DNA of 64,000 bases, from NCBI RefSeq assembly GCF_029227915.1, contig NC_079886.1, positions 16,096,501 to 16,160,500 of the forward strand, written 5' to 3'. The position numbers and the translations under genes were made by a program. The stretch is from Hydractinia symbiolongicarpus (taxonomy: Eukaryota > Cnidaria > Hydrozoa > Anthoathecata > Hydractiniidae). The notes under the pieces are model-generated. The model searched no databases. It saw nothing but the letters and a program-made list of their open reading frames with translations, and was not told the origin of the DNA. Position 1 is the stretch's first letter. Each line of letters starts with the position of its first letter. Positions 46,683-58,944 of this stretch are shown here, in pieces.

Positions 46683-47795
46683 TATGTTACTACATATCCT
46701 ACTTCTATTCTAAAGGGTTTTATATTGAATTTGTGTGGAATACAATTGTTGGTTATCTTAGGTAATCAGTACTAGTTAATAGATGATACATCATGGTACC
46801 GGGTACATTATGGCATATAGTTTTCGAGTTCTGATATTTTTGTGCTATTATATTTTCAAGCTTTAGGCAAGGAAAGTGAAGACAAAAATATTACAACAAG
46901 AAAAGTATATGCCAGAGGTTTTCTTGTGATTATCATTATCATGAATTGATCGATTGTTTAATTTTGAAAATTCAGAATTAAATGTTCTTATATGAATTCC
47001 TTGTGGTCCTTTATTCAGTTGTATTTTTTCTTGCTATTCAAACTCGTAAAACTTTCATGCAGTCACGTGATATTGTATTTTTGTCCATCTTCTTATTCAA
47101 TCACATGCTAAATGCCGTAAGAAGGCAGAAGCCCTTTAGTTACAATATAATAAGGTTGCCTATATATAAGGTTTTTTAAAAATTGGTTCACCACTTATTT
47201 GGTGTGCACTGTATAGTACATAATGCATTTACTATTAATTATGTCTAGTTTTATTTCATATAGAACGCCAGCTCTTCTGATATCTACAAAATATTTTTTT
47301 AATATCTCAATTTAATCATTACATTTTTTACTAAACCTAGGGTATTTTTGACTTTTTTGAAATTTAATGATAATAATGTAGTTGTAATTCGTTAGCTGCA
47401 GTATGTATATATACCATTTACCACTGATACTAGCACGTTTATGTAGCTACACCTCATTAAGCATTTTTTACTAGAATTTTTTTTCAGGCTTAAGAATTTA
47501 AAATCAAATTTCTCTTTTTTTGAAAAAATAAAAAAGTAAGTATTTTTTTTATAGTGTGCACAGCATATCAGCCCAAAACGTTGGCCCAAATATGCACTGA
47601 TTTTATTTTAGAACTAATGTTGAAAAGGCCTTTACAGCTACGTATGACTGGGTGTATGCGTATTATTTTTTCATTTAGGGAAAGAGAATAAAAGTGGAAA
47701 ATAACATCAATAGTAAGAATTTGTTAAAATAAAGATTTATGAGCCAGTCAATAAAGATTTTTGGTTTTGCATTATGCTGTAAAAATGGTTTTTAA
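46683..47795. other. Gene-free stretch between PDF and B9D2
   Basis: AT-rich 3' UTR of PDF and 5' flank of B9D2. The ORFs at 46982-47179 and 47392-47589 are low-complexity and not supported. No repeat was recognised. Confidence 0.5.
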
Positions 47796-49133
47796 ATGGC
47801 AGAACTTCATGTAATTGGAGAGATCAAAGGTGCTAGTGGCTTTCCTTCTCACAGTTTGTATTGCAAATGGTCAGTGCATGTTGAAGGGTCATGGAAACTA
47901 TTGGCTGGATTAAAAGAAGGACAAACTCAAGTGGACAACCCGGAGATATATGATTATGCAGTATGGTCTCATCCATTAGACTTACATTTTGCTACAAAGG
48001 GTTTGAAGGGCTGGCCAAAATTACACTTCGAAGTTTGGCATCAAGATAATTTTGGGCGGAATGAGATTTATGGTTATGGCTTTTGTCACATCCCATCATC
48101 TCCAGGTAGGTTTGATATCACTTTTAAAAATTTTTTTATTTAATGTGAAAAATTGTGGCAGGAATTAGATTTACTATTTCGAATAATTAGCATTTTTGGC
48201 AGAAATTTAATATGATAGAAATCAAATTGATTGTAGTGAACATTAACTGTATGTGCAATAGTTTTAGTATGTATTTATTTAATTTAGTCAATCCATTTTT
48301 CTTGTCAAATTTTTTTTTGTCGAATAACTATTTTGCAATCCTTTTCTGCAACTAAATAAAATATGAAAATATTTTATTAACCTTGTGTCGAAATATAACA
48401 GCAGATATTAAATGAACTAAAAAATGTGTCAAAAAATGTTTAAAATATATTTCAATTAATGAAACCTTCTATAGTTACAAGAATCTAAACACTATAAATA
48501 TAAATATAACTATACTATAACTGCACAATCACATTCAACTTAGTTTAAAGTAAAACCAGAATTGTATGTTTTCGTGGGGACTTATTTCAGATCTGAGAGT
48601 ACTAATTTTCGCGGGTATTTTTTTCGCGCTTTTAGGGATTTTAGCCAAATTCGTAATAATTTTTATCTAGTTTATAAAAAGTGCCTAAAAACCAAACTTC
48701 TTTTTTACAATAATTTCTTGATCCTGTTTCCCAGGCAATTTAATTGAAAAAGCCATTCGAATGAATTGATTGCGCGTAGAAATACAAGTTTTAAATCCGT
48801 AGAACTACCCGAATATCTTTATATTTTTTCATATATAAGAACGATTGATCAGACAGAAATTAATAGGCAAGCATATACATGTAGCAGCTTGGAATTTTTT
48901 TTTTCTCTCCAGGTCACCACAAATTAACATGTGCCACATGGAAACCAACTGGAGATTGGAAACATCGGGTACGATCGTATTTTGTTGGTGGTGGACCAGT
49001 TCTGCGGAACTCTGACGTGATTTACACAGGACCCGACAGATACAGACTAACAACAATAGCTATGGGAACTATACATATTCAACTAGGGATTATTTTACGA
49101 AATTTTGATAAATTTGGTATTGAATGTGGGTAA
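47796..49133 (+). CDS. B9D2: B9 domain-containing protein 2
   Basis: Two exons (47796-48105 and 48913-49133) join in phase to 176 aa, matching human B9D2 (175 aa). The sequence follows the family from the first residue: [69 protein letters not shown], then exon 2 with [19 protein letters not shown] and [11 protein letters not shown]. The B9 domain is a C2-like fold spanning nearly the whole protein. B9D2 acts with B9D1 and MKS1 in the tectonic/MKS complex of the ciliary transition zone, which gates ciliary membrane proteins. The conserved length and absence of disruptions indicate a working gene. Confidence 0.97.
48106..48912. other. B9D2 intron
   Basis: AT-rich intron between the two B9D2 exons. 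Nothing beyond the donor (CAG|GTAGGT) and the pyrimidine-rich acceptor (TCTCTCCAG) could be supported. Confidence 0.6.
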
Positions 49134-49920
49134 AGAAATTAAATTATTTATAATTAATTGATTAATTGATCATATCAATTTTTGGTCCATGTTGTTCGGG
49201 TTTTAATTGCCATGCGATATGACAAATTACAAATTCTCCTTATAGTTTTAATTTTCTTGAGAATATGAGAAAAAACAGTAATTTCATTTTTAATGTCCTG
49301 AATTTCTTAACATATCCGTGAAGTTATTTGAAATGCTGTCTGTCAAAAGACTGGCTTTCATTCTTCACAAAAGTTGATCTACTGTTTTTGCGACGTAACG
49401 CAGAGTCGTCCAAGATCTTTGATTAGAAGTTCTCCCCAGTGCAAAAGATGACACCAACAAAAATTAACGGAGAAAGAGGGGTGGTTATTCGTTATCTTTT
49501 TTGTTTTTTTTCTATTTGTTTTGAACCATTTCTGACGGGAAGGAAATTCGTCGGAAATGTTTTTAGTTATATTAGGTCATATTTCTTTATTATTTTGTTT
49601 GTATATACATATATATTGTTTACTTGGACATGCTGGATACAGTTGGTCCGGGTGACGTCATCGTTTTTTATTATCTTTGTGTATAAGGAGGTTCGTTATT
49701 TATTTAAAGATGTTTTAAAATAGCTATTCATGTTTTTTGTAGTGGTCCCTTTATTCAGATTTATTTTTGTCAATTAAAGACAATATGGAAAATATTCTAG
49801 CGAATTGCAGCACGTCATTCAGGGTCGGATCCAGCTATAGGCAAAGTAGGCTAAAGCCTACATTAAAAAGTGCAATCAAAATCTCGTATATCATCAGATT
49901 CCTGTATCTGTCGATCTTAA

Positions 49921-50657
49921 CCCTATTCGGTCCGAGGGGGGCGGAATCCCCCTGACGGTTTTTTTTAATAACTCCTTATTGCTCTGTTATATGGCTATGA
50001 TACTTACTGAGTTTCAATATTTATCTATTTGACACCTGCATGCTAAATTTTTAGGTCACATACCTTTCAGAGGTTTTGATATTGGCCATTACTCGAAACT
50101 ACCCCTAAAAATCTCTATGAAATCCTTATAATGGGGAAAATATAATAACTCCTGTTAGGATTATCCTTAGAACTTGAAACTTGCAACAACACTTGTTTCA
50201 TTAAGAAGAATCATTTTGAATAATTTCGACACGTGACTAATTCAATTTCCCGATTTGATCGGATTATATCCAAAAATCGGAAAAAACCGGATTTTCGGGC
50301 AATTTTTGGCAATTTTTCATCAGATCCATGTAAAAACCGGAAGATATGTTAAATAACTTTTATTTAGCTTTCAGAAACTTCAAACAGAATGTAAAGATTC
50401 GCTCTAGAACAAAAGTAATTAAATTTTAAGCAGAAAGTGGCATTTTTAACAATTTTTAAGTTTCTGATGACGTCACAGAAAATGTGCTGACGCAAGCAAA
50501 AATTTATTGCCGCAATTTTGTTCCTTTTATGACGTACTATAAGTGTGCTAAGTTTGATTCAATTTGAACAATCCTATGAAAAGTTATTGAGGGGTGGGCG
50601 GAATCCGCCCCCCTCCCCCGGTCATAGTATGTTCGAAAAACCCCGGACCGAATAGGG
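49921..50657. mobile_element. TTAA-flanked piggyBac-like non-autonomous element
   Basis: TTAA lies at both borders (49917-49920 and 50658-50661). CCCTATTCGGTCCG at the left is exactly inverted at the right. The subterminal GGGGGGCGGAAT is also inverted, though it is not symmetrical in position. CCC-starting ends and a TTAA target are piggyBac hallmarks. It is 737 bp with no transposase. The ORF 50537-50794 (-) overlaps the right end and is a chance frame. Confidence 0.75.
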
Positions 50658-51373
50658 TTAAGTATCGCTGCTTTAAAGTATAATAAAGCAGCGCGAATGA
50701 TATACCGCCTGTTGCTTTTTTGCGTATTGGAAGCCTTGGGGTCGATGTTGCATTCGCCCCTTAACCATTTCGCCCAATTTTTTACAAATATCAAGCTCGA
50801 CCTTCAAAAAGAATTTAACTTGTCCCGGAACTCGCAAGTAGGCTCAAGCGCGGACAAATGTCTTTGGTAACCGATAACACTCTGTGAAATCTTATAGACT
50901 TGAAAATTCGGAAAAGTACTGTCTAGCTGCCTGCTCTTTTTTACTCGCAAGTAGGCTTAACCTTAACTCGCAAGTAGGCTTGAAACTTCAGTGAATGACC
51001 GTGGTTCTCTATCGTTTCATTCGTTGCGTTGCAACCATGGTGTTAGCAGTAGCAGCTTGGTAAGTTTTGGAACATATACTATCTCTATTTCTTGCTTCAT
51101 AAACTATAGGTATCACTGAGATGAGCATGTATAGCTAGTGTTAGCTAGCTATATCTATGCTGTCTAGCAGTAGATAAGGAATAAGAAAGAAAAGGCAAGC
51201 TAACTGTAGCTATAGCTATAGCTGCTGACTGCAGGATTAAGTAAAGATGCTGATGCAAAAATTTGCTGACGTGAATCAAGAATTTTTTTAATTGAATTGT
51301 TGAGTGCTGATGTGAATTAGAAAGGCTGTGTTAGTGCTTAAAAACATTAGTTTGTTGTCTGTGGGTCTGTGAA

Positions 51374-51643
51374 ATGCATGCATACCGGTATCCTTTTAGA
51401 ATGTCTCGTGACGGTAACTGTTTGTTCAGTGCAGTGTCTGTTGGTTTAGTTGGTAACCAGTCATTAGCGTATGATACTGATGATAATCCGCACTTTGATA
51501 ATATTGCAAATAAGTTCAACAGCAAAAATTCAAAAAATATGTTTGTAGCTACAAGCTTTGTCAGATCAGTGTTCACTTATTCAAAGTGTCGGATCACGGC
51601 TTTGAAAGAAGAAGCTGCGTATACTGCACAAAATTATAGTTAG
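51374..51643 (+). pseudogene. OTU-type cysteine protease fragment
   Basis: MSRDGNCLFSAVSVGLVGNQ includes the catalytic-Cys motif DGNCLFxA of OTU deubiquitinase-like domains. The later catalytic His region is absent; the frame ends after about 80 residues. Many transposons carry OTU domains, so it is best read as a transposon fragment. Confidence 0.45.
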
Positions 51644-51719
51644 TCTGCATTCATCTGCGTTATGGCATTCTGTAATGTGATTGAGGTAAAAAAATTTGCC
51701 TGTATACTTTAATCTTTGA

Positions 51720-51902
51720 ATGGAATTCATGAAGTTTTGCAATATGTTTTATGTACATATATATATGACAGAGGAGAGATTAAACAGTCTCTGTGCTATC
51801 ATGTTTATCCGTGATGTCAATGTGAATCCAGATCAAGTTGTAGATCAGTTTGCAGCAGCTAACAAATGTAGAATGTCATTCGCAAATATTTTCAGTAATT
51901 GA
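51720..51902 (+). pseudogene. hAT transposase C-terminal fragment
   Basis: EERLNSLCAIMFIRDVNVNPDQVVDQFA is the classic C-terminal end of the hAT dimerisation region as found in ZMYM6/TTF-type hAT proteins. Nothing upstream in the expected catalytic region is preserved. It may be an exon tail left after deletion, about 60 bp after the OTU-like frame. Confidence 0.55.
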
Positions 51903-52499
51903 GTTTAATAGTTCAATAATATTTTGATAAGCAGTTTTATTTTTTACAAACATTTTCTATAGAAATACAAGACAGTTCATATTCTATTCAGTTTAACTGA
52001 CAAATGTTTTCGTAGTAATAAGTTATTTGAGCATCATTTTTTATTGTTATTTCTTATTGCATTATTTGACAGCTCTCCTGTTTGGCTTATACTTTGCATT
52101 TTTTTCTACTTTTCGCGGCCCTGTACCGTGTAGTCGCCGTAATGCCGATGAAAGCGTCAGGAACGCGGGCTAACTACTAGCTAACAACCAGCTCTTCAGG
52201 GAAAGACAAACACCTCACGTATAAATCAATTTAATTATTGAGATAAATTTGCTTTATATCATGTAAAACTAAAAATTGTATCTTTTTTTAACATAGTTTT
52301 CAAACAAGCCTCCCTAAAGTTGATGCAAAACTTTTGCTGTTTTTTTATCTACTCCACAAACATAATAAATCGACCGCCATATTTCTTGTATTTTTGTTTA
52401 CATCAAACTCCCCCACAAAGCAGAAATAAATTTTTGCAGGCCAAAACTTTCATAAATAATTTTTCGGGAATAATTATCATAAATTATAAGCGATCATGT

Positions 52500-52630
52500 G
52501 ACCAGCCTGTTTCAGGGCCTTTTTGCCGCCATAAATTTCATCAACAGGGCAAAATGCCCTGGGAACGAGGTTGGGAAAAAAGAGTTGTGATTAAACCAAT
52601 AGTAACCTCGTTCCCATGTTTTTTTGGATT
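52500..52630. repeat. Short dispersed element with inverted CTGGGAACGAGGTT motif
   Basis: CCCTGGGAACGAGGTTGG at 52558-52575 and its inverse AACCTCGTTCCCATG at 52604-52618 flank about 30 bp. ACCAGCCTGTTTCAGGGCC precedes it, and a similar ACCAGCCTG...GCCGCC arrangement occurs at 29130-29205. Confidence 0.55.
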
Positions 52631-53402
52631 GAGACGAAAGCTTATCAAATAACATAACAAACCCTCAGAACTGGATTTCACCAATAGTACTCTTTTCCAT
52701 TGTTTATCTGGGACAGCCCCTTTTGTCCAATCATCTAATGATAAAAACGTGCATAAAAGCTATACATCTTGCCCGTGCAAATTTTGTGTAAAAATATCTT
52801 TTCAAAGTGGCTACTTATTGATATTCTTTTTACAACTACACTTTTTTATAAGAATCAGGGAAATGGCTTTGGTATGGTACGCTCCTATTTTTTAACATGT
52901 TCAGCCCAAAATTATACTGCAAATATTTGTGATGCAAAGTTTAAGTATAAGTTTCGCAAATTCGAAATAAATAATTCTGCGACAATGTCTGCCTTAGGAG
53001 ATCTATTTTTCCATGTTTTTTATGTTCTTATTTTGTTCTTATTTGTCAGCAGTTCTCAGCCTCATCTTTCTTATCAACTTGGTCTAATAAAAAGTGTAGA
53101 AAGTCCCCCTTATGTAACTTTAGGCAACCTCGTCCGCAGGTCTTTTTGTTTTGCAACAGTGCTCTAAGATAACAACTCTATGCAAAATTAAGACAATTTA
53201 TGTAATTTTTCAATATACGCTAAGGTGCACAAAAAAACGTCTCTTCCCCACGGGAAATTTCGTTCGGTTGAAAACCTCATCTCCAGACCTTTTTCTATTG
53301 GTGCCTGTTTATTTTATTGCGACACTGACAAACCACGTGATTATGAGATGTTATTGAACATATTAACAATAAGTGTAATAACACGCTTGTCAGTCGGTTC
53401 TT

Positions 53403-56400
53403 TCACTCCAGACTGTTATATGGCGGTGGAGGTTCACTTCTACCAGCTATCGTTGTCGGAGCGGTGCCGTTATTGGATGATGCATATTGCAATTGGTTGC
53501 CATTATCCCCTTGTGTCCTAGCTCCTTGCACAAGAAATATCTGGACATTATTTGGTGTAGTTTTGCTTTTACGATCGGATCGGTCGGTACGACTGTGGTT
53601 AATCCGCGATTTAATTTTCTTCTTTCGTTTTAAAAACCATCCGGCTCCACAGCAGAAAAGGATAGAGAGCACAAGGATTACCCTATAACAGTGAAAAGTA
53701 TGTTTCACACATTTGTTTTTAATAATAGTTGTCGTTTTGGTTTTACACACGAAAAGTGTTTTTTAGCTAGCACATGAGATATAAAAAAATGTTTAGGATA
53801 TTTTGCATATTGGATAGATTTTAACCAAAACAGCCGTTCGTCAACCTACAAACTTGTTTTAGAAAACTGCTGCCGTGTTGCTCGTTTTCTCATGCACAGG
53901 GAATCTTTTTGGTAAACAAGGGTTCCTTTCGCTTTGAAAGGTTAATTTTACCATTTTCTAATAACGCCTAATCCCCCCCCCCTATAATATTAATATAAAA
54001 TAGGCTAATATATCCGCCACATTTCCAGCGCTTCTTCTTCGCGCAATGTCTGATAAAAGGGAGTCCTGGAAACGAAGTCGATAATGTGTAAACTTAAAAT
54101 CAAAACCGCAAGAAAAAAATTCATCTCATTAACTATTTACGATCCTCTTGCTAAATTCAGCTGACCTGTTTTATCATATTATTTGATATTCTACAGCGCC
54201 GGGGCAAAACCGCGTGATTGAAGATAGAGAGGTGTTAGAGACAGTGCAAAACCTCGTTTAAAGTTGCTGGCCACCTTTGCTGACTGGCAAACTGTGCACG
54301 AATATCCTTTTCGCTCACAATTATGATTGGTTTAAACGATTTGCCGATCTATTTGGGGCGCAAATATTTATTTAATACATGTAAACTATTATCTTAGGCG
54401 AACTGCGCACGACACAACTGCTGGATTAAAGTTCATGATGACGGTGTTGATTTTGAAGACCAGATCGAATGGCTTGACCGATTGATTTATTATGGAGCAG
54501 ACCTCCATCATAAATCAATTTACATGTTACAGCTTTCAAAACAAAACAAAAAATGCTTTGATGCTGAGAATTTTCACAGAGTTATAAAATTTGTACTACT
54601 GAACTTACTGAACAAATTTGCGAGTAAAAAAGATAAAGAAAATAAAGATTCGCAAATATAGATGAAGCCCCATATTCCGCATTCGATATGTCGTTGAATG
54701 TTTCCGGTCTGTATATTTATTGGAATTTCGCGCCATCTCATGATAACAAACTTTATCGTTCGAAGTTGGCAGTATGTTGTGGAAGAGGGACTCAAAATAT
54801 GAAAAAACAATGTTGTTGTTGTTTATGACAGATATTTCTTTAGTTTAAACGAAGCTTACTGCTGTTATAGTACGTAAATTTTTTTTGGTTATTTTAAGTC
54901 GAAGATCTTATTCTTGATGTGTACTGGTAAGTACATCCAAAACCTACTAATTTTCACACGGTACAGCCATAAAACTTCTGTAAAATTGTTGCTAGGAAGA
55001 TATATGGATACTTAGTTTTGAAATGTAATTATTCATATGTTATTAGAGTGGCTATCTTGATAGATCTAAGGATTTTCTCTCCCTTAAATATTATTTTCTG
55101 GCTGCCACAAAATAATTTTTTGTTCGCCTTTTCTTTTAATGTACATCATGTTTTGATTAAAAAGTTTCATAAAAGTCACGGAAGGAATAAAAACAAGATT
55201 GCGTTCACGTACCACACGTACCAGACAGCGTACACTTTATCACAACATCCAGAACCGCAACACGTTTGATGTTTATCGCATCTAAACAATACATTGCTTT
55301 ATAGATAAAAACTTTTTGTCTCCGTTGCTATAAAAGTAAAATAAACGTCCCCTATCAATACAAGGTCATAATTTTGTTGAAGATATTCAATTGAATTTTA
55401 ATACACATTTATGTGTAAAAAAATTATTTTCTGCTTGGTGCGGAGACAAGATTTAGCAAAGTTCGCAAAATTATGTACCGCCAAAATCATTACAAAGGAT
55501 TATTAAAAATATAAAGTATACCTCATATTTAGTACAATTTAGGTATTCCACAATAATCTATATGTACTCAAAGAACTCTTACTTACGTGTAAGTAAATTT
55601 CCTGCTATACTTTGCAGTAGTTCCGCTACAATACACAGCCTGACATACCTGTAACATAATGAATATAAAATTAGTTGTGGCACATTTAAATGTTGTTATA
55701 ATATATGGAAGAACATTCTCGTCCCGAGAAATTCAATGAGATAAACCTGGAATGTATCTCAAAAAGTTCTAGGGACGAGAATGATGAAAAAATTAACAAC
55801 AACAACAACAACAACAAAAATAATAATGACAATGTTAGTTGTCCGTGAATTCATTTAATAAAGCAATTAAACTCAAGGTGGTACAAAGCCTGCCGCGGTA
55901 TTTTATTGTTTTGGGGCCTTGAAATAAAAAAAAATCTTAAAAAGTCTCCTTTTTATCGCCTTTAAAAGTAGTGAATCTTTACACCATTTTTGTTGATATA
56001 AACAGCGAAAAATGTTTCTTATGTTTCTTTTTTTCCAGAAAAGGGAGAATATTAGTAAAACTTCAGCCTTCATTTTTTTTTCTCATACGTAAAATAATTG
56101 AGTAAGGTAAGACCGGAAGTTTTAACGTCCTCGAGGCTTCAATCCTAACCCCTTTCCTGCCACTGTTACTATGTTACATTACCGTTTAGCAGTCAGTAGA
56201 TGCATCAAATATTCTGACAACACCACATTTAAATTGCACTGGAGCGGGGACTCAAACCTGAAATCTTATGATTGCGAGCCGAAAGCGCTACCACCACACT
56301 ATCTCCGCTGTTCAAGCAAATATTTTATTAAAGTTTATCAATGTAAAATTTCTAATACAAACTATAGTTCATCTTACATTTAATTATCCTTCTCAGAACA

Positions 56401-57183
56401 TTGAACTATGATGTTAAGACATTTTTGCATTATAAAAGCTTAAAATGTTCTTTAGGTTATGGAATTAACTATTTTTTTTATTGTTTGTTAATATTATTAT
56501 TTTACCATCATATATATAATATTCATATAGAAAAAACTATAAAATTTAAATAAAAATCCTCTTTTTTCATGTTTTTTTTTTTTCTAAAATGATAGATAGT
56601 AACTTATCTTTGCTATATATATGATTATTTGTCAATATTAAAACAAATCCTTACTTAGTGTACCACATTTTATGTTCATGAAATCTTTTTTAATAAGTTA
56701 ACCACCCAGAACAACAATCATGGTCAAAATATGTTGCGTCAAGTCAGCTAATTTCATATTTCGTCATGACAAGTAAGTGCGTAGGCTCTATTAGCTACAT
56801 TCACACATTTTGAACTCGAAAATTGGACTTAGAAAATTAATAAAATGCGCTAATTGTTGCTGACGTCACTGTAGTCCATATTTGATTGTAGCTACAATTA
56901 ACGAAAGCTAATCAGAGTATTGGTATATCGTATATATTTTATAAACTCGACAGGTTTTTCGGATAATTAGTCGGTAAGAAGTGACTAAATTTTGTGCAGG
57001 TGACTAATACTTTTATCGATCTTTTTTATGCCGAATTTTTTTTTTATGCTTTGCTATTTTCGGAAAAACACAAACAGGGAGCTCAAAAAGTGGAACAAGT
57101 CCTTCTAGCTTCACTTTATATGGACATACCTGAACGTTTACCATAAGAAACACCATAACCATCCAGTCGCTCAACGACGTCAT
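53403..57183 (-). CDS. Small single-pass membrane protein with C-terminal PPPPY
   Basis: Exons 57130-57183, 55587-55648 and 53403-53682 join in phase to 131 aa. Exon 1 is a short signal peptide (MTSLSDWMVMVFLMVNVQ). Exon 2 is a small ectodomain with two cysteines. Exon 3 opens with a membrane helix containing SILFCCGAGWFLKRKKK and ends ...RSEPPPPYNSLE. The CCGAG(W/F)F motif at the cytosolic face followed by basic residues is the same as in VOPP1, and the PPPPY tail should bind WW domains. I read it as a divergent member of the VOPP1/WBP1/Shisa-type group of single-pass adaptors; orthology is not resolved. The 1.9-kb second intron (53683-55586) contains another strand's open terminal-exon-like segment (54398-54661). 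Confidence 0.75.
54398..54661 (+). pseudogene. Candidate terminal exon, unknown protein
   Basis: A TATCTTAG acceptor is followed by 87 open codons and a stop. The frame begins ANCARHNCWIKVHDDGVDFE and contains LIYYGADLHHKS, which resembles the end of an ankyrin repeat, then a basic lysine-rich tail. It has no ATG near its start, and I found no upstream exon. It may be a retained exon of a broken gene or a transposed fragment inside the opposite-strand gene's intron. Confidence 0.3.
55697..55790. repeat. Hairpin-forming MITE-like repeat
   Basis: ACATTCTCGTCCC at the left is inverted as GGGACGAGAATGA at the right, with an inner pair GAGATA/TATCTC, so the whole 80-bp block folds on itself. A (AAC)n microsatellite follows at 55795-55817. 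Confidence 0.6.
56238..56315 (-). repeat. tRNA-derived SINE fragment, second type
   Basis: On the minus strand the segment reads AGTGTGGTGGTAGCGC (A box region), an anticodon-like arm and GGTTTGAGTCC (B box). The acceptor stem does not pair and no CCA position fits, so it is a tRNA-derived repeat and not a tRNA gene. It is a different lineage from the SINE at 20322. Confidence 0.5.
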
Positions 57184-58930
57184 TTTGTAGATTAACTTTG
57201 ACTTCAGTTCTTACAATAAAATTTTTGTGATATCATTCATAATTTTGATAATTCCACACAAACTAACGCTTTATAATAACTTCGAGCAACGTAAGTCGAA
57301 AATAATTCCCCACTAATTATACATGCACAGTTTCAACAAAGTTAAAATATATCTTACTAAAATTATGATATGTTAAAATGAAAACGTAAAGATATATTAA
57401 TCTTCACAGAATATTTCTTTTTTGTAATTATTTATTTACGAGTACTTTCGTTCCCATTCTAATATGTTAAAATATTCGATTGTAAATATTCAGTGATTGA
57501 TGTAACGAACCTCTTTCAACTTGAAAGGTCTGATTAATCCATTTATCCTTTCTTTGCGCACATAATGAATAATTAACTGCAGTATTCGAATCTTGCTGCT
57601 ATTTCTAACGCCTGACCCCAGTTATGGCTATCTATCAAATGATACACGAAGTTCCACCCATTTTATTTAATGGAGCAAAACATCATGTTAATTGATTTTC
57701 CTCGCCGGAATCTTTAAAAGGGGACCGGAGATGGCAAAAAACTTGGATGCCCTAGGCTTATTATGCTATTTAAGCTTAAATTCGACTAGTGTATACCTGT
57801 CAACAAAAATGTTGTTTTTGATTTTTTTAGCGAATGTATACATTAGAAAAATCTATGACCTTAGAACGGGACTAGGAGACAGACTCTTTCGATGGCTAAA
57901 CGTCTCTGTGGTAAAGATGGTAAACATCTATAGTGTGAAAGTGAGTTTGGTAGCAGCAGAGCGACAGTTGAAAGTTCTAAACATGTCACAACAGAGAAAT
58001 TTCTTAGTATGCTGTACTATTTAATTCAATTTTGAGTTCCTACATCTCTATTTAATTGAAAATATTTGAACTATTCAAAAAGTTCAGCAACCACCATATA
58101 AACAACCTCCAATTTATCTCGTGCAGTCTCCTCATTTTTTTTTTTTTTTTTGCATGACCACACTTACCAAAACGATATACAATGAAACGATACTTAGTTC
58201 TGTTAACCAGCCATAGCCAGCTATGTTGGAACAATTTATGCGTTTTTTTCGGCCAATCAGAGTGCGTGAATTGTACAATCCATCGCTTGTACCCGACGCT
58301 CTTATCTTTCCATTCATTTCTCGGCTATTAATATCGAAAAGATAAATAATAATTCGTTAAAAAAAGCCGTTTTAGGAATCTAAGAGCGTTTTCGGAATGC
58401 AAACCTAATAGTTCATTATAACCTATGTTGTCCTTCTTCTCTTGACTGTTAGAAAGCCACATATTTATGGAACTTTATAACTTGTTATGATGAGTGTACC
58501 CACAGCTTAAATAACCAAGTTAAACCTTCATAATATGTATTTTTATGTCAATTATGCTTCCTTAAAATGATTGTAAAATAAATATATCGCACCAGCATAA
58601 AAAGTGGAAATAGCTACAAAGAAAAATGTGACTAATTCTTTGCGTGCTGCCTGATTTCCCCTAGAAAATGCGGTACGCTCTGCGGGGGTATCGAAATTTG
58701 TCCCGACAAGTAATTTTTTTGTCCTGATTTTTAACTATGTGGCATATGAGAAAGTGGTATCTGATACCCTATATGATACCCGGTACTACATACGCTGCAT
58801 GACTTTATAACCGAAAGCCTTATATCGATGCCTGAGACCATGTTTTTTTTAATACTTTTTTAACAAACAGAAAAAAAATATTGTTTACCCTCCATGATTA
58901 GGGATCGCAAGATTTAATATGATTAATATT
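57184..58930. other. Gene-free stretch upstream of the transposase relic
   Basis: AT-rich. The 110-aa frame at 57692-58024 shows no domain and has mixed composition; I do not call it. The frames around 58052-58317 (-) run through an A/T tract. No repeat with clear ends was identified. Confidence 0.4.
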
Positions 58931-58944
58931 CCTAAATAAGTTTA

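Noticed and set aside
56238-56315. Possible minus-strand tRNA gene
   Set aside because: The acceptor stem does not pair; read as a tRNA-derived repeat.
57692-58024. 110-aa ORF
   Set aside because: It has no domain, splice context or homologue I can name; a frame of this length is expected by chance.
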